In this document: in pieces, positions 1 through 7,335 of the stretch | Layout of the letters: every line of letters begins with the position of its first letter | Position numbering within the stretch: the first letter of the stretch is position 1 | Origin: Candidatus Scybalocola faecavium | GTDB lineage: Bacteria; Bacillota; Clostridia; Lachnospirales; Lachnospiraceae | Assembly: GCA_018713145.1 (NCBI GenBank) | Contig: DVFP01000020.1 | Span: 41,804 to 105,803, forward strand | Direction: 5' to 3' | DNA: 64,000 bases | The notes under the pieces: generated by a model | Databases searched by the model: none | Seen by the model: only the letters and a program-made list of their open reading frames with translations | Told to the model about the DNA's origin: nothing | Position numbers and translations under genes: made by a program

Positions 1-71
1 TATAGACAAACCTGTCCGTACCCTATATTTTTATGATAGAATAATGTCATAAAGAAAGGGGGGACAGATCA

Positions 72-806
72 GTGATACGGATTGCCATTGCCGACGATCA
101 GGAGGAAAACATTCAGACGCTGGAAGCCATTGTCAAGAAATATGCCAGAGAAAAGGATGCTCAGATACAAATCTACACTTATACCAGCAGTACATTCCTT
201 CTGGCGGATGTGACAGAAGGCAGAGGTTTTGACATTTATCTGCTTGACATTGAGATGCCGGAACATACCGGCCTTGAGGTATCCAAAGAAATCCGCGACC
301 GGTATTATGAAGCATTTATCATCTTTGTCAGCGACCATAACGAATATATTGAGGAAGGCTATGAATACTCCGCTTTTCGCTATATTCTCAGAAAAAACGC
401 TAAAATAAAGCTTCCCCAGGCTTTTGATGTGCTTCTTCCTTATATTGAAGCTCAGAATCAGAAGTGCTTCGTGGTTGAAAACAGCCGGGGTATATATAAG
501 GTCAGCTACAAAGATATAATAAAGATCGAGAAAGACGGCAAACAAAACGGCCAGAAAAATGTGCGCATCACTGCCCGAAACCGCATCTTTACCGTCCGGG
601 GATCTGTATCTGGAATTTTTCAGGGACTGGATTCAGAGGATTTTATTTACATTAATAAAGGGCTCGTTGTCAGCTTAAAGCACATCAACGCCGTGGAAGA
701 TAAATATGTCCTGCTGGATGATGGAAGTACAGCTCCTGTCAGCCGGAGCCGTATTAAAGAAACAAGAGAAGCGGTATCGAAATTTTTCAGGAGGGGCAGC
801 AAATGA
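72..806 (+). CDS. LytTR-family response regulator (AgrA/LytR type)
   Basis: Cytoplasmic DNA-binding response regulator of 244 residues. The N-terminal receiver has the acidic pair DD at residues 8-9 and the likely phospho-acceptor Asp59 in LLDIEMPEHTGLEV. The C-terminal half (about 135-240) is a LytTR domain, with FIYINKGLVVSLKHI and the closing PVSRSRIKETREAV. The start codon (probably GTG) follows an AAAGGGGGGA ribosome site. It overlaps the downstream histidine kinase by 4 bases, so the two are co-translated and form a two-component pair. In this family such pairs usually answer a peptide signal and control bacteriocin, virulence or membrane-stress genes. Targets are not visible here, although a small peptide gene follows the kinase. 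Family assignment is secure; the role is inferred. Confidence 0.93.
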   Translation: MIRIAIADDQEENIQTLEAIVKKYAREKDAQIQIYTYTSSTFLLADVTEGRGFDIYLLDIEMPEHTGLEVSKEIRDRYYEAFIIFVSDHNEYIEEGYEYSAFRYILRKNAKIKLPQAFDVLLPYIEAQNQKCFVVENSRGIYKVSYKDIIKIEKDGKQNGQKNVRITARNRIFTVRGSVSGIFQGLDSEDFIYINKGLVVSLKHINAVEDKYVLLDDGSTAPVSRSRIKETREAVSKFFRRGSK

Positions 807-2125
807 TCTGGCAGTTCATCCTTGATCTGTTAAATATAGCCACCGAAGTCTGGCTGGGGTACTGGATATTTGATGTGCCGTCCTGCCGTCGATTTCACAG
901 CCGCCAGGCACGTATCCTGGAATATGTGATGTTTTTAGGCCTGCCCGGAGGATTTGGCCTGGCCAACAGGCTGACGGGAATACGTTTTTCCGGAATTACC
1001 GGCGTGATCCTGGGGACATTATTTTTTATAGCTGCCGTTATTTTTACAAAGTACGGCCTGCTCCGGTCATTGGCCTGGTCTTTCTTTTACTATGAAACCC
1101 TTTCCGTATTAGAGCTTCCGGGGCTTATCCTTGACGGCTGGCTCCGGCAGATCCCGTATATTGAAAGTATATTCAGCGATCATATTTACAGCTATATTTA
1201 TTTTACAGTTTTAACCTTTTTGCTCATCGGTCTGGCTGTTGGCTTCGGCCACTCCATCAAAACCCTGCAAAAATATATTTTCACGGGAAAGATCAATCTT
1301 TTATGGATTGCGTTAGCTTTAGTGGAATATTGTTTTAATGGTTATTTTCTTTGGCTTGGTCTTTATAAAACTGGCAGTGAATTTTTCTTATTTGGGATTC
1401 TCTATGCCTTATCCATAATGCTTTTAATTGCCATGATCTTTATCCTGCAGTCTTACAGGCTTATGGAAAAAAGAATATACTCGGATAAGCTTCATGATAT
1501 GGAAATAGATATGGCCTATGAGAGAGTTAAAAAGGAATATGAACGGAAATCCCAAGCGCTTCACGACTTTAAGCATCAGCTTGCCGCCCTTGCCGCTTAC
1601 CTTAAAGACGGCGCTTATGAAAGCGCAAAAACATACCTGCAGGCCATGACAAAAGAGCTGGATATGTCTCCCTCCACCAAAACCTTACGAACCGGAAGTC
1701 CGCTGGCAGATATGATCCTGGACAGCAAGCTAAAAACAGCCAGCGCGTACGGGATCCAAGCCCGGACAGATATTCAAAGTATATCCAGTCCCCTGTCAGA
1801 ACGGGATATGAGTATTCTTTTAGGCAATCTTTTGGACAATGCCATAGAAGCTGCCGTCCTCAGCCCGGAAGGGGAGAAAATGATCCGTATCCAGATCATC
1901 GGCAAAGGCGCCATTATGATTATCCATATAGAAAACAGCATCGGGCAGATGCCTGTAGAGAAAAACGGCCAGCTTGTTTCTTCCAAAGCAGACGGATCTG
2001 ATCATGGATGGGGGATGAAAAGCATCCGCTCTATTGTAGAGCAAAATCATGGACGTATGAAATATATGTATGATGATAAAACATTTTCTATAAGTATAGA
2101 ATTTGGGATAACAGAAGGGAGGTAA
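803..2125 (+). CDS. GHKL-domain sensor histidine kinase (AgrC-like)
   Basis: Membrane sensor kinase of 440 residues. About six hydrophobic segments fill residues 1-215, followed by a short coiled region and a cytoplasmic kinase core. The phospho-acceptor motif LHDFKHQLAAL places His at residue 254. The N box NLLDNAIEAA lies near residue 346, and the G-box region DHGWGMKSIRSIVEQNHG is near the end. This is the AgrC/ComD layout, in which the polytopic domain senses a peptide. The gene begins inside the regulator gene (4-base overlap) and is followed after 4 bases by a 45-codon peptide gene with its own ribosome site. Ligand unknown. Confidence 0.92.
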   Translation: MIWQFILDLLNIATEVWLGYWIFDVPSCRRFHSRQARILEYVMFLGLPGGFGLANRLTGIRFSGITGVILGTLFFIAAVIFTKYGLLRSLAWSFFYYETLSVLELPGLILDGWLRQIPYIESIFSDHIYSYIYFTVLTFLLIGLAVGFGHSIKTLQKYIFTGKINLLWIALALVEYCFNGYFLWLGLYKTGSEFFLFGILYALSIMLLIAMIFILQSYRLMEKRIYSDKLHDMEIDMAYERVKKEYERKSQALHDFKHQLAALAAYLKDGAYESAKTYLQAMTKELDMSPSTKTLRTGSPLADMILDSKLKTASAYGIQARTDIQSISSPLSERDMSILLGNLLDNAIEAAVLSPEGEKMIRIQIIGKGAIMIIHIENSIGQMPVEKNGQLVSSKADGSDHGWGMKSIRSIVEQNHGRMKYMYDDKTFSISIEFGITEGR

Positions 2126-2129
2126 GAAT

Positions 2130-2267
2130 ATGGAAGAATTTTTTAATGAAATCGTGTCTATTGAAAAAGAGATGCAGGAGATCCAGAAATTTGAACAATC
2201 TAATGACAATAACGATCCGGTTATGTTTTCAAAGGGTTCACCTTTTTTAACTATATTATGCTGCTGA
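2130..2267 (+). CDS. Small peptide, 45 aa, ending Cys-Cys
   Basis: Short ORF with a strong ribosome site (GGGAGG, 7 bases before ATG), 4 bases after the histidine kinase stop, so very likely translated. The first 30 residues are acidic and helical (FFNEIVSIEKEMQEIQKFEQ). The tail SKGSPFLTILCC is Ser/Thr-rich and ends in two cysteines. The leader-like front, short Ser/Thr/Cys core and linkage to an AgrC-like kinase would fit a signalling peptide or a ribosomal peptide precursor. However, there is no double-glycine leader, no AgrD-type pattern and no modification enzyme nearby. A truncated remnant of a longer protein is the alternative. Existence is fairly secure, function unknown. Confidence 0.6.
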   Translation: MEEFFNEIVSIEKEMQEIQKFEQSNDNNDPVMFSKGSPFLTILCC

Positions 2268-2299
2268 TTTTTAACTATCGTATGGCCATATCACCATAA

Positions 2300-2366
2300 T
2301 AAAGCTGCTATCAATTCTTACTGCCATTTTACATTTGCATGACGTAATGGATTTATAGCAGCTTTT
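2300..2366. repeat. Inverted repeat after two-component operon
   Basis: The arm AAAGCTGCTAT (from about 2301) is matched by ATAGCAGCTTTT (about 2353-2366), with a loop of roughly 40 bases. The second arm runs into a T-rich stretch, so this could terminate the two-component operon on the + strand. The long loop makes that uncertain. Confidence 0.35.
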
Positions 2367-2399
2367 ATTTTTCCATCACTCCAATATTTCTTTGCAATG

Positions 2400-2557
2400 A
2401 CCGCTTCATTAACGGATTTCGGACACTGGAAGCCTTTTAACGGACAAATTGACCATTTCTTATTTTCTTCATGTATAATAAGTTTATAAAAGGAAGGGGG
2501 AGATTCCATTGGAGAGGATGTTTACTTAATTAAAAATTATATCTAAGAATGGAGGGG
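2400..2557 (+). repeat. Dispersed leader element, copy R1
   Basis: First of three copies of an element shared with 4102-4248 and, in its second half, 6863-6936. Its first part has TTGACC (2449-2454) and TATAAT (2474-2479) with a 19-base spacer, so a promoter is likely. The second part is a strong purine-rich ribosome site followed by GATTCCATTGGAGAGGATG. A TTG-initiated mini-ORF MERMFT would stop at TAA; copies R2 and R3 give MERMLLVT and MEKMIVT in the same position. Another frame reads GGDSIGEDVYLIKNYI. The reverse strand of R1 also has a 63-codon ORF without a ribosome site. It precedes the membrane protein/toxin gene pair. The stretch 2268-2685 otherwise contains nothing recognisable. Confidence 0.7.
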
Positions 2558-2685
2558 TACAGGAAAATATATACTGAATTATTCAAAGGATAACCTCATC
2601 TGGAAAAAAACGCAAATTATATTTGGGGATTTTTTCTAAAAATTTTTTATTCTCTAAGATGTTTTTATAAAAGGACGAATACTCT

Positions 2686-3015
2686 ATGAAAACAAAAATT
2701 AGCTTAATGCTTCATGTAGTAATCGGTATATTCATTTGGGTAATTACATTACTGGAATTAATATATCAATTAACAATTAAAAATCTTTCGATTCCATTAC
2801 AGTTCATTTTTTATGGATTAATGGTACTTTTGTCAACCAATAATCAAACGATACTTATGACTAAATTGTGGTTAGAGAGAAAAAATCTGAAAAACAATTT
2901 AAGTATCAAACAAAAAATTCTGCAATACCCTGCATACGCTGTTTTTACAGCAATTAATTTGATTTACATTTTTATATGCTTATTTACTATGTTGATTGCT
3001 TTTTTTATTTTTTAA
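2686..3015 (+). CDS. Small polytopic membrane protein (unknown)
   Basis: Unrecognised 109-residue protein with three to four hydrophobic segments: about 5-30, 38-60 and 85-109. A short basic loop, LERKNLKNNLSIKQK, lies between them. A ribosome site AAAAGGACG precedes the ATG. It ends 13 bases before the secreted type-44 toxin-domain gene and is almost certainly co-transcribed with it. A membrane protein directly paired with a secreted toxin-domain protein could be an immunity or export partner, but that is inference from position only. The gene is much more AT-rich than the chromosome around it, consistent with horizontal acquisition. Confidence 0.7.
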   Translation: MKTKISLMLHVVIGIFIWVITLLELIYQLTIKNLSIPLQFIFYGLMVLLSTNNQTILMTKLWLERKNLKNNLSIKQKILQYPAYAVFTAINLIYIFICLFTMLIAFFIF

Positions 3016-3028
3016 AAGGGGAACTTAT

Positions 3029-3841
3029 ATGAAGCGAATCAAAAAAATAGTAGCATTAATGTTAGTTGTAGCAACTATGCTTTCTTTGAATACCTCAGTA
3101 TTTGCATCTGATTTTAAAGATCCTGAAGTTACTAAAGTTGATCAAATGTATGCGGATATTTATGATACTTGCAGTTCTAATACATATTCTTCCGTTACAG
3201 ATGATTATAGCGCATATGCCTATTTAATTCAAAATATAAGTTTCCTGACATCTACTTCTCCATTGGCTTTTTCAGAGGAAACCTTTATAAATTTAGATTC
3301 CACTGAAAAAGAAATTGTTGATGAATTTATTGAAAAAATCAATAATTTGATAGAATTAGATGCCATTCAAGTACATAATAATCTATTATTTACTATGCCT
3401 GATGCCCCTACAAACGCAAATGTTCCCGTGCCAAATGCCATCTATTTTTCTCTTATGCCCGAAGCTCGATCTCATGCAAATGAATTAAGAAGCGTTTATA
3501 ATAATGCCCCTTTTGATACAAGGGTTTTGGTCGCCGGAGCCTACTTTACAGTGCGCGTCGCGGAAGGCGGTGTTTGGGATTACAAACGTTATATGGGTTT
3601 AAATACTTTATATTATGAACCTGAATTAGATACAACAATGACTGGAGAAACTATTGGCAACTTCCATTATGGTTATGTTGGAAGCGCAGTCTTTGGCCCC
3701 ACTACATTAAAATCTGCAGCAGGATTGGTTCAGATTTTATCGGGCACAAGTAATATAAGTTATTACTCAAGTTATTTTGATGATCCCAGAGATCAAACAG
3801 ATATTGAATGGGGGATTCGAGTATATAACCAAGAACATTAA
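3029..3841 (+). CDS. Secreted protein with type-44 polymorphic toxin domain
   Basis: A 270-residue protein with a clear Sec signal peptide (MKRIKKIVALMLVVATML, likely cleaved after SVFA). The C-terminal part carries the pattern I associate with the bacterial toxin 44 family: GGVWDYKRYMG, GNFHYGYVGSAVFG, LKSAAGLVQILSG and DDPRDQTDIEWGI. That family is predicted to be a toxin or nuclease domain, often at the end of secreted or phage-linked proteins. The middle region (about 40-140) is unrecognised. The start was chosen at MKRIKK because AAAAGGGG sits 8 bases upstream; an upstream in-frame ATG lacks a ribosome site. It follows a small membrane protein gene. Family call moderately sure, target unknown. 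Confidence 0.75.
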   Translation: MKRIKKIVALMLVVATMLSLNTSVFASDFKDPEVTKVDQMYADIYDTCSSNTYSSVTDDYSAYAYLIQNISFLTSTSPLAFSEETFINLDSTEKEIVDEFIEKINNLIELDAIQVHNNLLFTMPDAPTNANVPVPNAIYFSLMPEARSHANELRSVYNNAPFDTRVLVAGAYFTVRVAEGGVWDYKRYMGLNTLYYEPELDTTMTGETIGNFHYGYVGSAVFGPTTLKSAAGLVQILSGTSNISYYSSYFDDPRDQTDIEWGIRVYNQEH

Positions 3842-3922
3842 TTTTAAACTGGTGGAAAATAACTGTATTATTGGTAAAAAAAATTATAAGGTTTTAAAAT
3901 ATCCAACGAATTGTGGAAAACA

Positions 3923-3962
3923 GCACTTTCCAGGAGAAAATTTAGTTTCTCCTGGAAAGTGC
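3923..3962. terminator. Perfect 17-bp hairpin after toxin-domain gene
   Basis: GCACTTTCCAGGAGAAA at 3923-3939 is perfectly repeated in inverse at 3946-3962 with a 6-base loop. There is no good T-run, so it may be an RNA-stabilising end or a factor-assisted terminator rather than a classic intrinsic terminator. Confidence 0.6.
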
Positions 3963-4101
3963 TCCATAGATTTATAATACTCTAACTAAATAATATGTCT
4001 CATACCTTATCAGCACATCAAAACTCTTTCAAAGAATAATCATAGCAAAATATTTTTCGCATATAAAATTCTATAACTTGTATCAATGTTCAGATACCAA
4101 T

Positions 4102-4248
4102 ACCGCTTCTTTAACGGATTTCGGTCATTGGAAGCCTTTTAACGGACAAATTGACCATTTCTTATTTTCTTCATGTATAATAAGTTTATAAAAGTAAAAG
4201 GGGGAGATTCCATTGGAGAGGATGTTACTTGTTACTTAATCGGAAATT
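4102..4248 (+). repeat. Dispersed leader element, copy R2
   Basis: Near-identical to R1 over about 100 bases: TTGACC (4151-4156), TATAAT (4176-4181), then the GGGGGAGATTCCATTGGAGAGGATG block. Relative to R1 there are small differences (for example a two-base change before the purine run), and the mini-ORF is lengthened by exactly six bases. An 81-codon ORF (4173-4418) starts inside the TATAAT region and runs through the element; I treat it as spurious because its start would lie upstream of the expected transcript start. Nothing recognisable lies in 3963-4101 or in 4249-4591 apart from this. Confidence 0.7.
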
Positions 4249-4591
4249 TTTATCATGTGAAAATAAAGGATTATTTGGCACTAATATGCAGAAAAATGCA
4301 TCTTGTCCTATATTGTTATGACATCTTATTGTTTTTATACCATTCACAAAATATCAAAATATTTGATCATTATATGTATCTTGTAAGTAAGTTGAATGAA
4401 AACACTTCATTACAATGACAAATTTATCGACCATATAATGGTCAATAAATATACCTATCTATCAAAAAATGCCAATATTCTCCACAAGCTATTTATATTT
4501 CACATGGAAAAGATATAAAACAACTATAAAAATGGAGCGAGAAATCAGCTATTATGAGTTTTTAAAACTGCTCAATATTGGAGGATGAGAA

Positions 4592-5146
4592 ATGCGAAAA
4601 AAAAGATTTAAATTAATAGCTTGTTTCATGGTTTTCGGGATAATAACTTTGGGAACAAACATACCGACCTTTGCATATAATTTTTCTGGTCCACGGTGGC
4701 AAAGTAGTACAATTAGGTACTATTATGAAAATTGGAATTCTGCCAGAGCTCAGTCTTATATCAGAATAGGTGGAAATGGATGGAACAGCACGGATGTAAA
4801 TTTTATTCAAGGAACAGCCAGTAACTACAATGTGTATTGTTCAGAAGTTATGAATCCCAGTGTAGATTGGACTGGAATCACAAATTCGTCTTATAATGCG
4901 ACAACGATGTTATTTGTCAGTCAAACAATACAATTAAATGCCTCGAAAACATCAACATGGAATAATAATGGTGCATTACAGTCAGTTGCAATACATGAAT
5001 TTGGACATTCACTGGGACTTGCTGAATATCCAAATGCGGCAGTTATTATGAACCCATATACATCGGGAACTAACAGTAGGTACGGAACATACGGAATCAC
5101 TACTATTCAAAGCGATGATCGTAATTGTGCTAATGCTCGCTATTAA
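4592..5146 (+). CDS. Secreted matrixin-like zinc metalloprotease
   Basis: A 184-residue exported protein with signal peptide MRKKRFKLIACFMVFG, likely cut after PTFA. The zinc-site sequence is HEFGHSLGLAEYP, with His135, Glu136 and His139. This is the matrixin motif HExxHxxGxxH, but the third ligand position (145) is Glu instead of His. A Met-turn candidate follows in VIMNPYTSG (Met153). Upstream strands such as WQSSTIRYYYENW fit the matrixin fold. It has a good ribosome site (GGAGGATGAG) and is followed after 14 bases by a second membrane-anchored gene. Metzincin membership is convincing. Activity with the altered ligand is uncertain. Confidence 0.85.
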   Translation: MRKKRFKLIACFMVFGIITLGTNIPTFAYNFSGPRWQSSTIRYYYENWNSARAQSYIRIGGNGWNSTDVNFIQGTASNYNVYCSEVMNPSVDWTGITNSSYNATTMLFVSQTIQLNASKTSTWNNNGALQSVAIHEFGHSLGLAEYPNAAVIMNPYTSGTNSRYGTYGITTIQSDDRNCANARY

Positions 5147-5160
5147 GGGGGTGAATTAAA

Positions 5161-5745
5161 GTGTTAAAATACAAGAATATATTTATAGCTTTAGCATTTG
5201 TTTTTATTGCTGGTTTAGGGATTGTGTTTTATGCCACATCTGTCAATAAAAACAAAGAAATCCAATACTTATCAGCAAGCTGGGAGTACAACTATAGCGA
5301 TATAGAAGAAATTTCTCAAAGCAGTAATTTAATCGCATTAGTTTCTGTTGAAAGTATTGAAGATTCATTTGTTCAACAATCAATACCTTATACTGTATTT
5401 TCCGTAAATGTAGATACCCCTATTTATAATTCTGAAGCGGGTTAAAAATTTTCTATCTATATGACAGGAGGAGAAACAGAAGAAAAGATTGTCGAACTTA
5501 ATGATGATCCCTTGTTAAAACCTGGAGATGAAATTTTAGTATTCTGCAAAGAAAATGCCGATGGCACATATCGAATTATCAGTGGCCCCCAAGGAAGATT
5601 GATCTATAATAATGGTAAGCTTAATTCATTAAATGTCGTCAATTCTCGAGTGAAGCAAGCGAATCCTTATTCAAATATTATTGTAAATAATGCAGATGCA
5701 GATACTTTAATCGCCGAAATAAAAGGATATGTGGGTGTTGAATAG
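5161..5745 (+). pseudogene. Membrane-anchored protein broken by in-frame stop
   Basis: Two ORFs, 5161-5445 and 5461-5745, lie in the same frame and are separated by one TAA at 5443-5445. Without it they read as one protein of about 194 residues. The N-terminus is a signal anchor (LALAFVFIAGLGIVFYAT-like hydrophobic stretch at 8-28). The rest reads as a compact extracellular domain with FCKENADGTYRIISGPQG and a closing LIAEIKGYVGV. A single base change such as CAA or GAA to TAA explains the break. Translation restart at the ATG at 5461 is possible because AGGAGG lies just after it, not before, making it weak. It probably belonged to an operon with the matrixin gene. The family is not recognised. 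Confidence 0.75.
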
Positions 5746-6126
5746 CCATCGGTGGTGAATTTTCCCAGTCTTTTAGTGGGAATCTCATAACCAAAAATAA
5801 CTTTTCATGTCTGTATATTTTCTTTTCTTCCGTCTGCTTTCATGATATAATCTCATTTTTGACAGTTACATAGGAAAAAGGATGCCACAATCCTTGAAAA
5901 TACTGGGGTTATGGCACTCCATGCCTTGTGTTTGAAATATAGTAATATTTTATCGCCTCTTACCCCAGGCATTATTAGCCATCAAGATCTATGAATATAC
6001 TTATCGTGTAATTAACGAAAACGAATCGTAGTTCTTAACCTTAAATGCTTTAAATAAAAAATTGATAAACATTTACCCCGGTCTATTTCCCCTGCTTAGA
6101 TTTTATGTTATCATAAAGCTATAACA
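5746..6126. other. Intergenic stretch without visible gene
   Basis: About 380 bases of AT-rich sequence with no ORF bearing a ribosome site. A TTGACA occurs at about 5857 without a convincing partner. A GGGGTTATGGC...GCC-type local pairing near 5905-5940 is weak. Nothing else is supported. Confidence 0.5.
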
Positions 6127-6154
6127 CTGAGGGCAAAAGACATTTTGCCCTCAG
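6127..6154. terminator. 12-bp hairpin CTGAGGGCAAAA
   Basis: Perfect 12-bp inverted repeat (6127-6138 with 6143-6154) and a 4-base loop. The A/T ends of the stem let it work in either direction. It lies between the secreted-protein islet and the Rpn pseudogene. Confidence 0.6.
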
Positions 6155-6226
6155 GATACGAAAGATAATTTCCACATCCTTAATTGCCGGTCCTGGAGAG
6201 ACAGCTTTATAAGGAGGGAAATCACT

Positions 6227-6852
6227 TTGACACAATCAACAGATATTGTACTCAAAAATTTTTGGAAGGATAATGGCCGTTTTGCCGATGTTTTCAATGG
6301 CGCTTTATTCCACGGTCAAACAGTCCTTTCTCCGGAGCATCTTAAAGAATGTGACAGCGATGTGTCGCAGGTTATCCGGTCTAAAGGCCATTCTTCCAGC
6401 TACAGATGGCGCCCCTCCCACCTGCTCTTAAACATTGCTTCAGCGATTACTCTATGAATCTGACATGCATCACAGATGAACCGCCGCAAAACTTTTCGCA
6501 TCCGGATGTATACGCCCTATTTGAAATCACTCAAATGATCTGCCGCAAAGACCAAAAAGGACTTCAGGAAAAGTACAGTCACATTGGAATTGATCAGGAT
6601 GTTTTTGACGCAGTAAAAAGTATTACGGCACTGGATATAAAACCTGTGCCCGACAGTAAAGGAGGGAAAGTAAAAATGTGGACATCTGTTAATGAATGGC
6701 AGCAGGAAATTTATAAATCCGGTCAGGAGGCCGCACGCCGTGAGCTTATCGCCCATATGCTTGAAAATCATTGGGATGCGGATACTATCCACCAGGCAAC
6801 AGCTATTCCTCTTGGAGAGATCCGGGAAGTGGCCCGTGAGCTTCAGCACTGA
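6227..6852 (+). pseudogene. Rpn-family nuclease/transposase-like remnant
   Basis: Two reading frames together give a shortened protein of the Rpn (PD-(D/E)XK) family, whose full members are near 300 residues. The first frame (6227-6457) begins in the typical way: WKDNGRFADVFNGALF, then LSPEHLKECDSDVSQVI. It drifts into nonsense after about residue 55. The second frame (from about 6430 to 6852) gives the typical end, with EITQMICRKDQ and ARRELIAHMLENH. The nuclease core between them is missing, so there is a deletion plus a frame change. A good AAGGAGGGAA ribosome site remains before the start. Rpn proteins are associated with mobile-element-like spread. Confidence 0.75.
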
Positions 6853-6862
6853 TGCAGCAATA

Positions 6863-6936
6863 GAAAAAAAGGGGGGAGATTCCATTGGAAAAGATGATTG
6901 TTACTTAATTGAAAATCGTATCAGCTAGGGAGGGTA
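6863..6936 (+). repeat. Dispersed leader element, copy R3 (partial)
   Basis: Contains the second half of the R1/R2 element: purine run GGGGGGAGATTCCATTGGAAAAGATG, then TTACTTAATTGAAAATCGTATC. The promoter half is absent because the element abuts the Rpn pseudogene. The mini-ORF MEKMIVT or, in another frame, the block SIGKDDCYLIENRIS is retained. It ends just before the ribosome site of the 77-residue membrane protein. Confidence 0.65.
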
Positions 6937-6941
6937 TACTC

Positions 6942-7175
6942 ATGGAAAATCTTTTATCACGTATGAAAAATTTTGTCATTGGTACCAGGCCTTACGGACA
7001 AAACAAGCTGGTTTATATTATTAAAAGAGTCATGTGTATGGGCTGCTTCATTTCCGCCATACAGTACAGTTTGCAGTTTGTTTACTTTATGATCCGGGAA
7101 CCGGGTCCCAACGTTCTTTCACTGATCTTCCCCGCAATCGTTGCCACAGGTCTTTATTTCTTTTTAGATAGTTAA
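6942..7175 (+). CDS. Small membrane protein, 77 aa (unknown)
   Basis: Unrecognised protein with two hydrophobic segments (about residues 26-48 and 57-76) and a basic N-terminus MENLLSRMKNFVIGTR. The start was chosen at the ATG preceded by AGGGAGGG 7 bases upstream. An in-frame upstream ATG overlaps repeat copy R3 and has no ribosome site. It lies immediately downstream of repeat R3, so the repeat may be its leader. It could belong to the same accessory islet as the upstream genes. Confidence 0.6.
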   Translation: MENLLSRMKNFVIGTRPYGQNKLVYIIKRVMCMGCFISAIQYSLQFVYFMIREPGPNVLSLIFPAIVATGLYFFLDS

Positions 7176-7204
7176 CACCCGGCCCGGGGAAGGGCTGATT
7201 GAAA

Positions 7205-7333
7205 AAATTCGGCGCTATAAGACATAATGGATACCATGGAGCTGTTCCCTCGGTTCTGTCCATAAACCGGGCAGAACCGGAGAAAGTAGTTCATGGATAC
7301 CCTTTGTCCTATAGCGCCATTTTCTCTTTACGG
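7205..7333. repeat. 118-bp imperfect inverted-repeat element
   Basis: Outer arms GGCGCTATAAGACA (7211-7224) and TGTCCTATAGCGCC (7315-7328) pair with one mismatch. Inner arms CGGTTCTG (7251-7258) and CAGAACCG (7272-7279) form a nested hairpin. ATGGATACC also occurs twice as a direct repeat. It ends 8 bases before the stop of the leftward ATPase gene, so it may act as that gene's terminator, or be a small non-autonomous mobile element. Confidence 0.55.
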
Positions 7334-7335
7334 CC

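Noticed and set aside
2130..2267. AgrD-type autoinducer or a full lanthipeptide cluster
   Set aside because: The peptide lacks the AgrD amphipathic-Cys-acidic tail layout and a double-glycine leader, and no AgrB, LanM or peptidase-exporter gene is nearby.
2318..2509. 63-codon minus-strand ORF antisense to R1
   Set aside because: No ribosome site, and the corresponding frame in R2 is broken by a stop. It may be a decayed gene but is not supportable as a CDS.
4173..4418. 81-codon ORF on the + strand in repeat copy R2
   Set aside because: Its ATG lies inside the predicted TATAAT region, has no ribosome site, and no similar ORF exists in R1 or R3 over its length.
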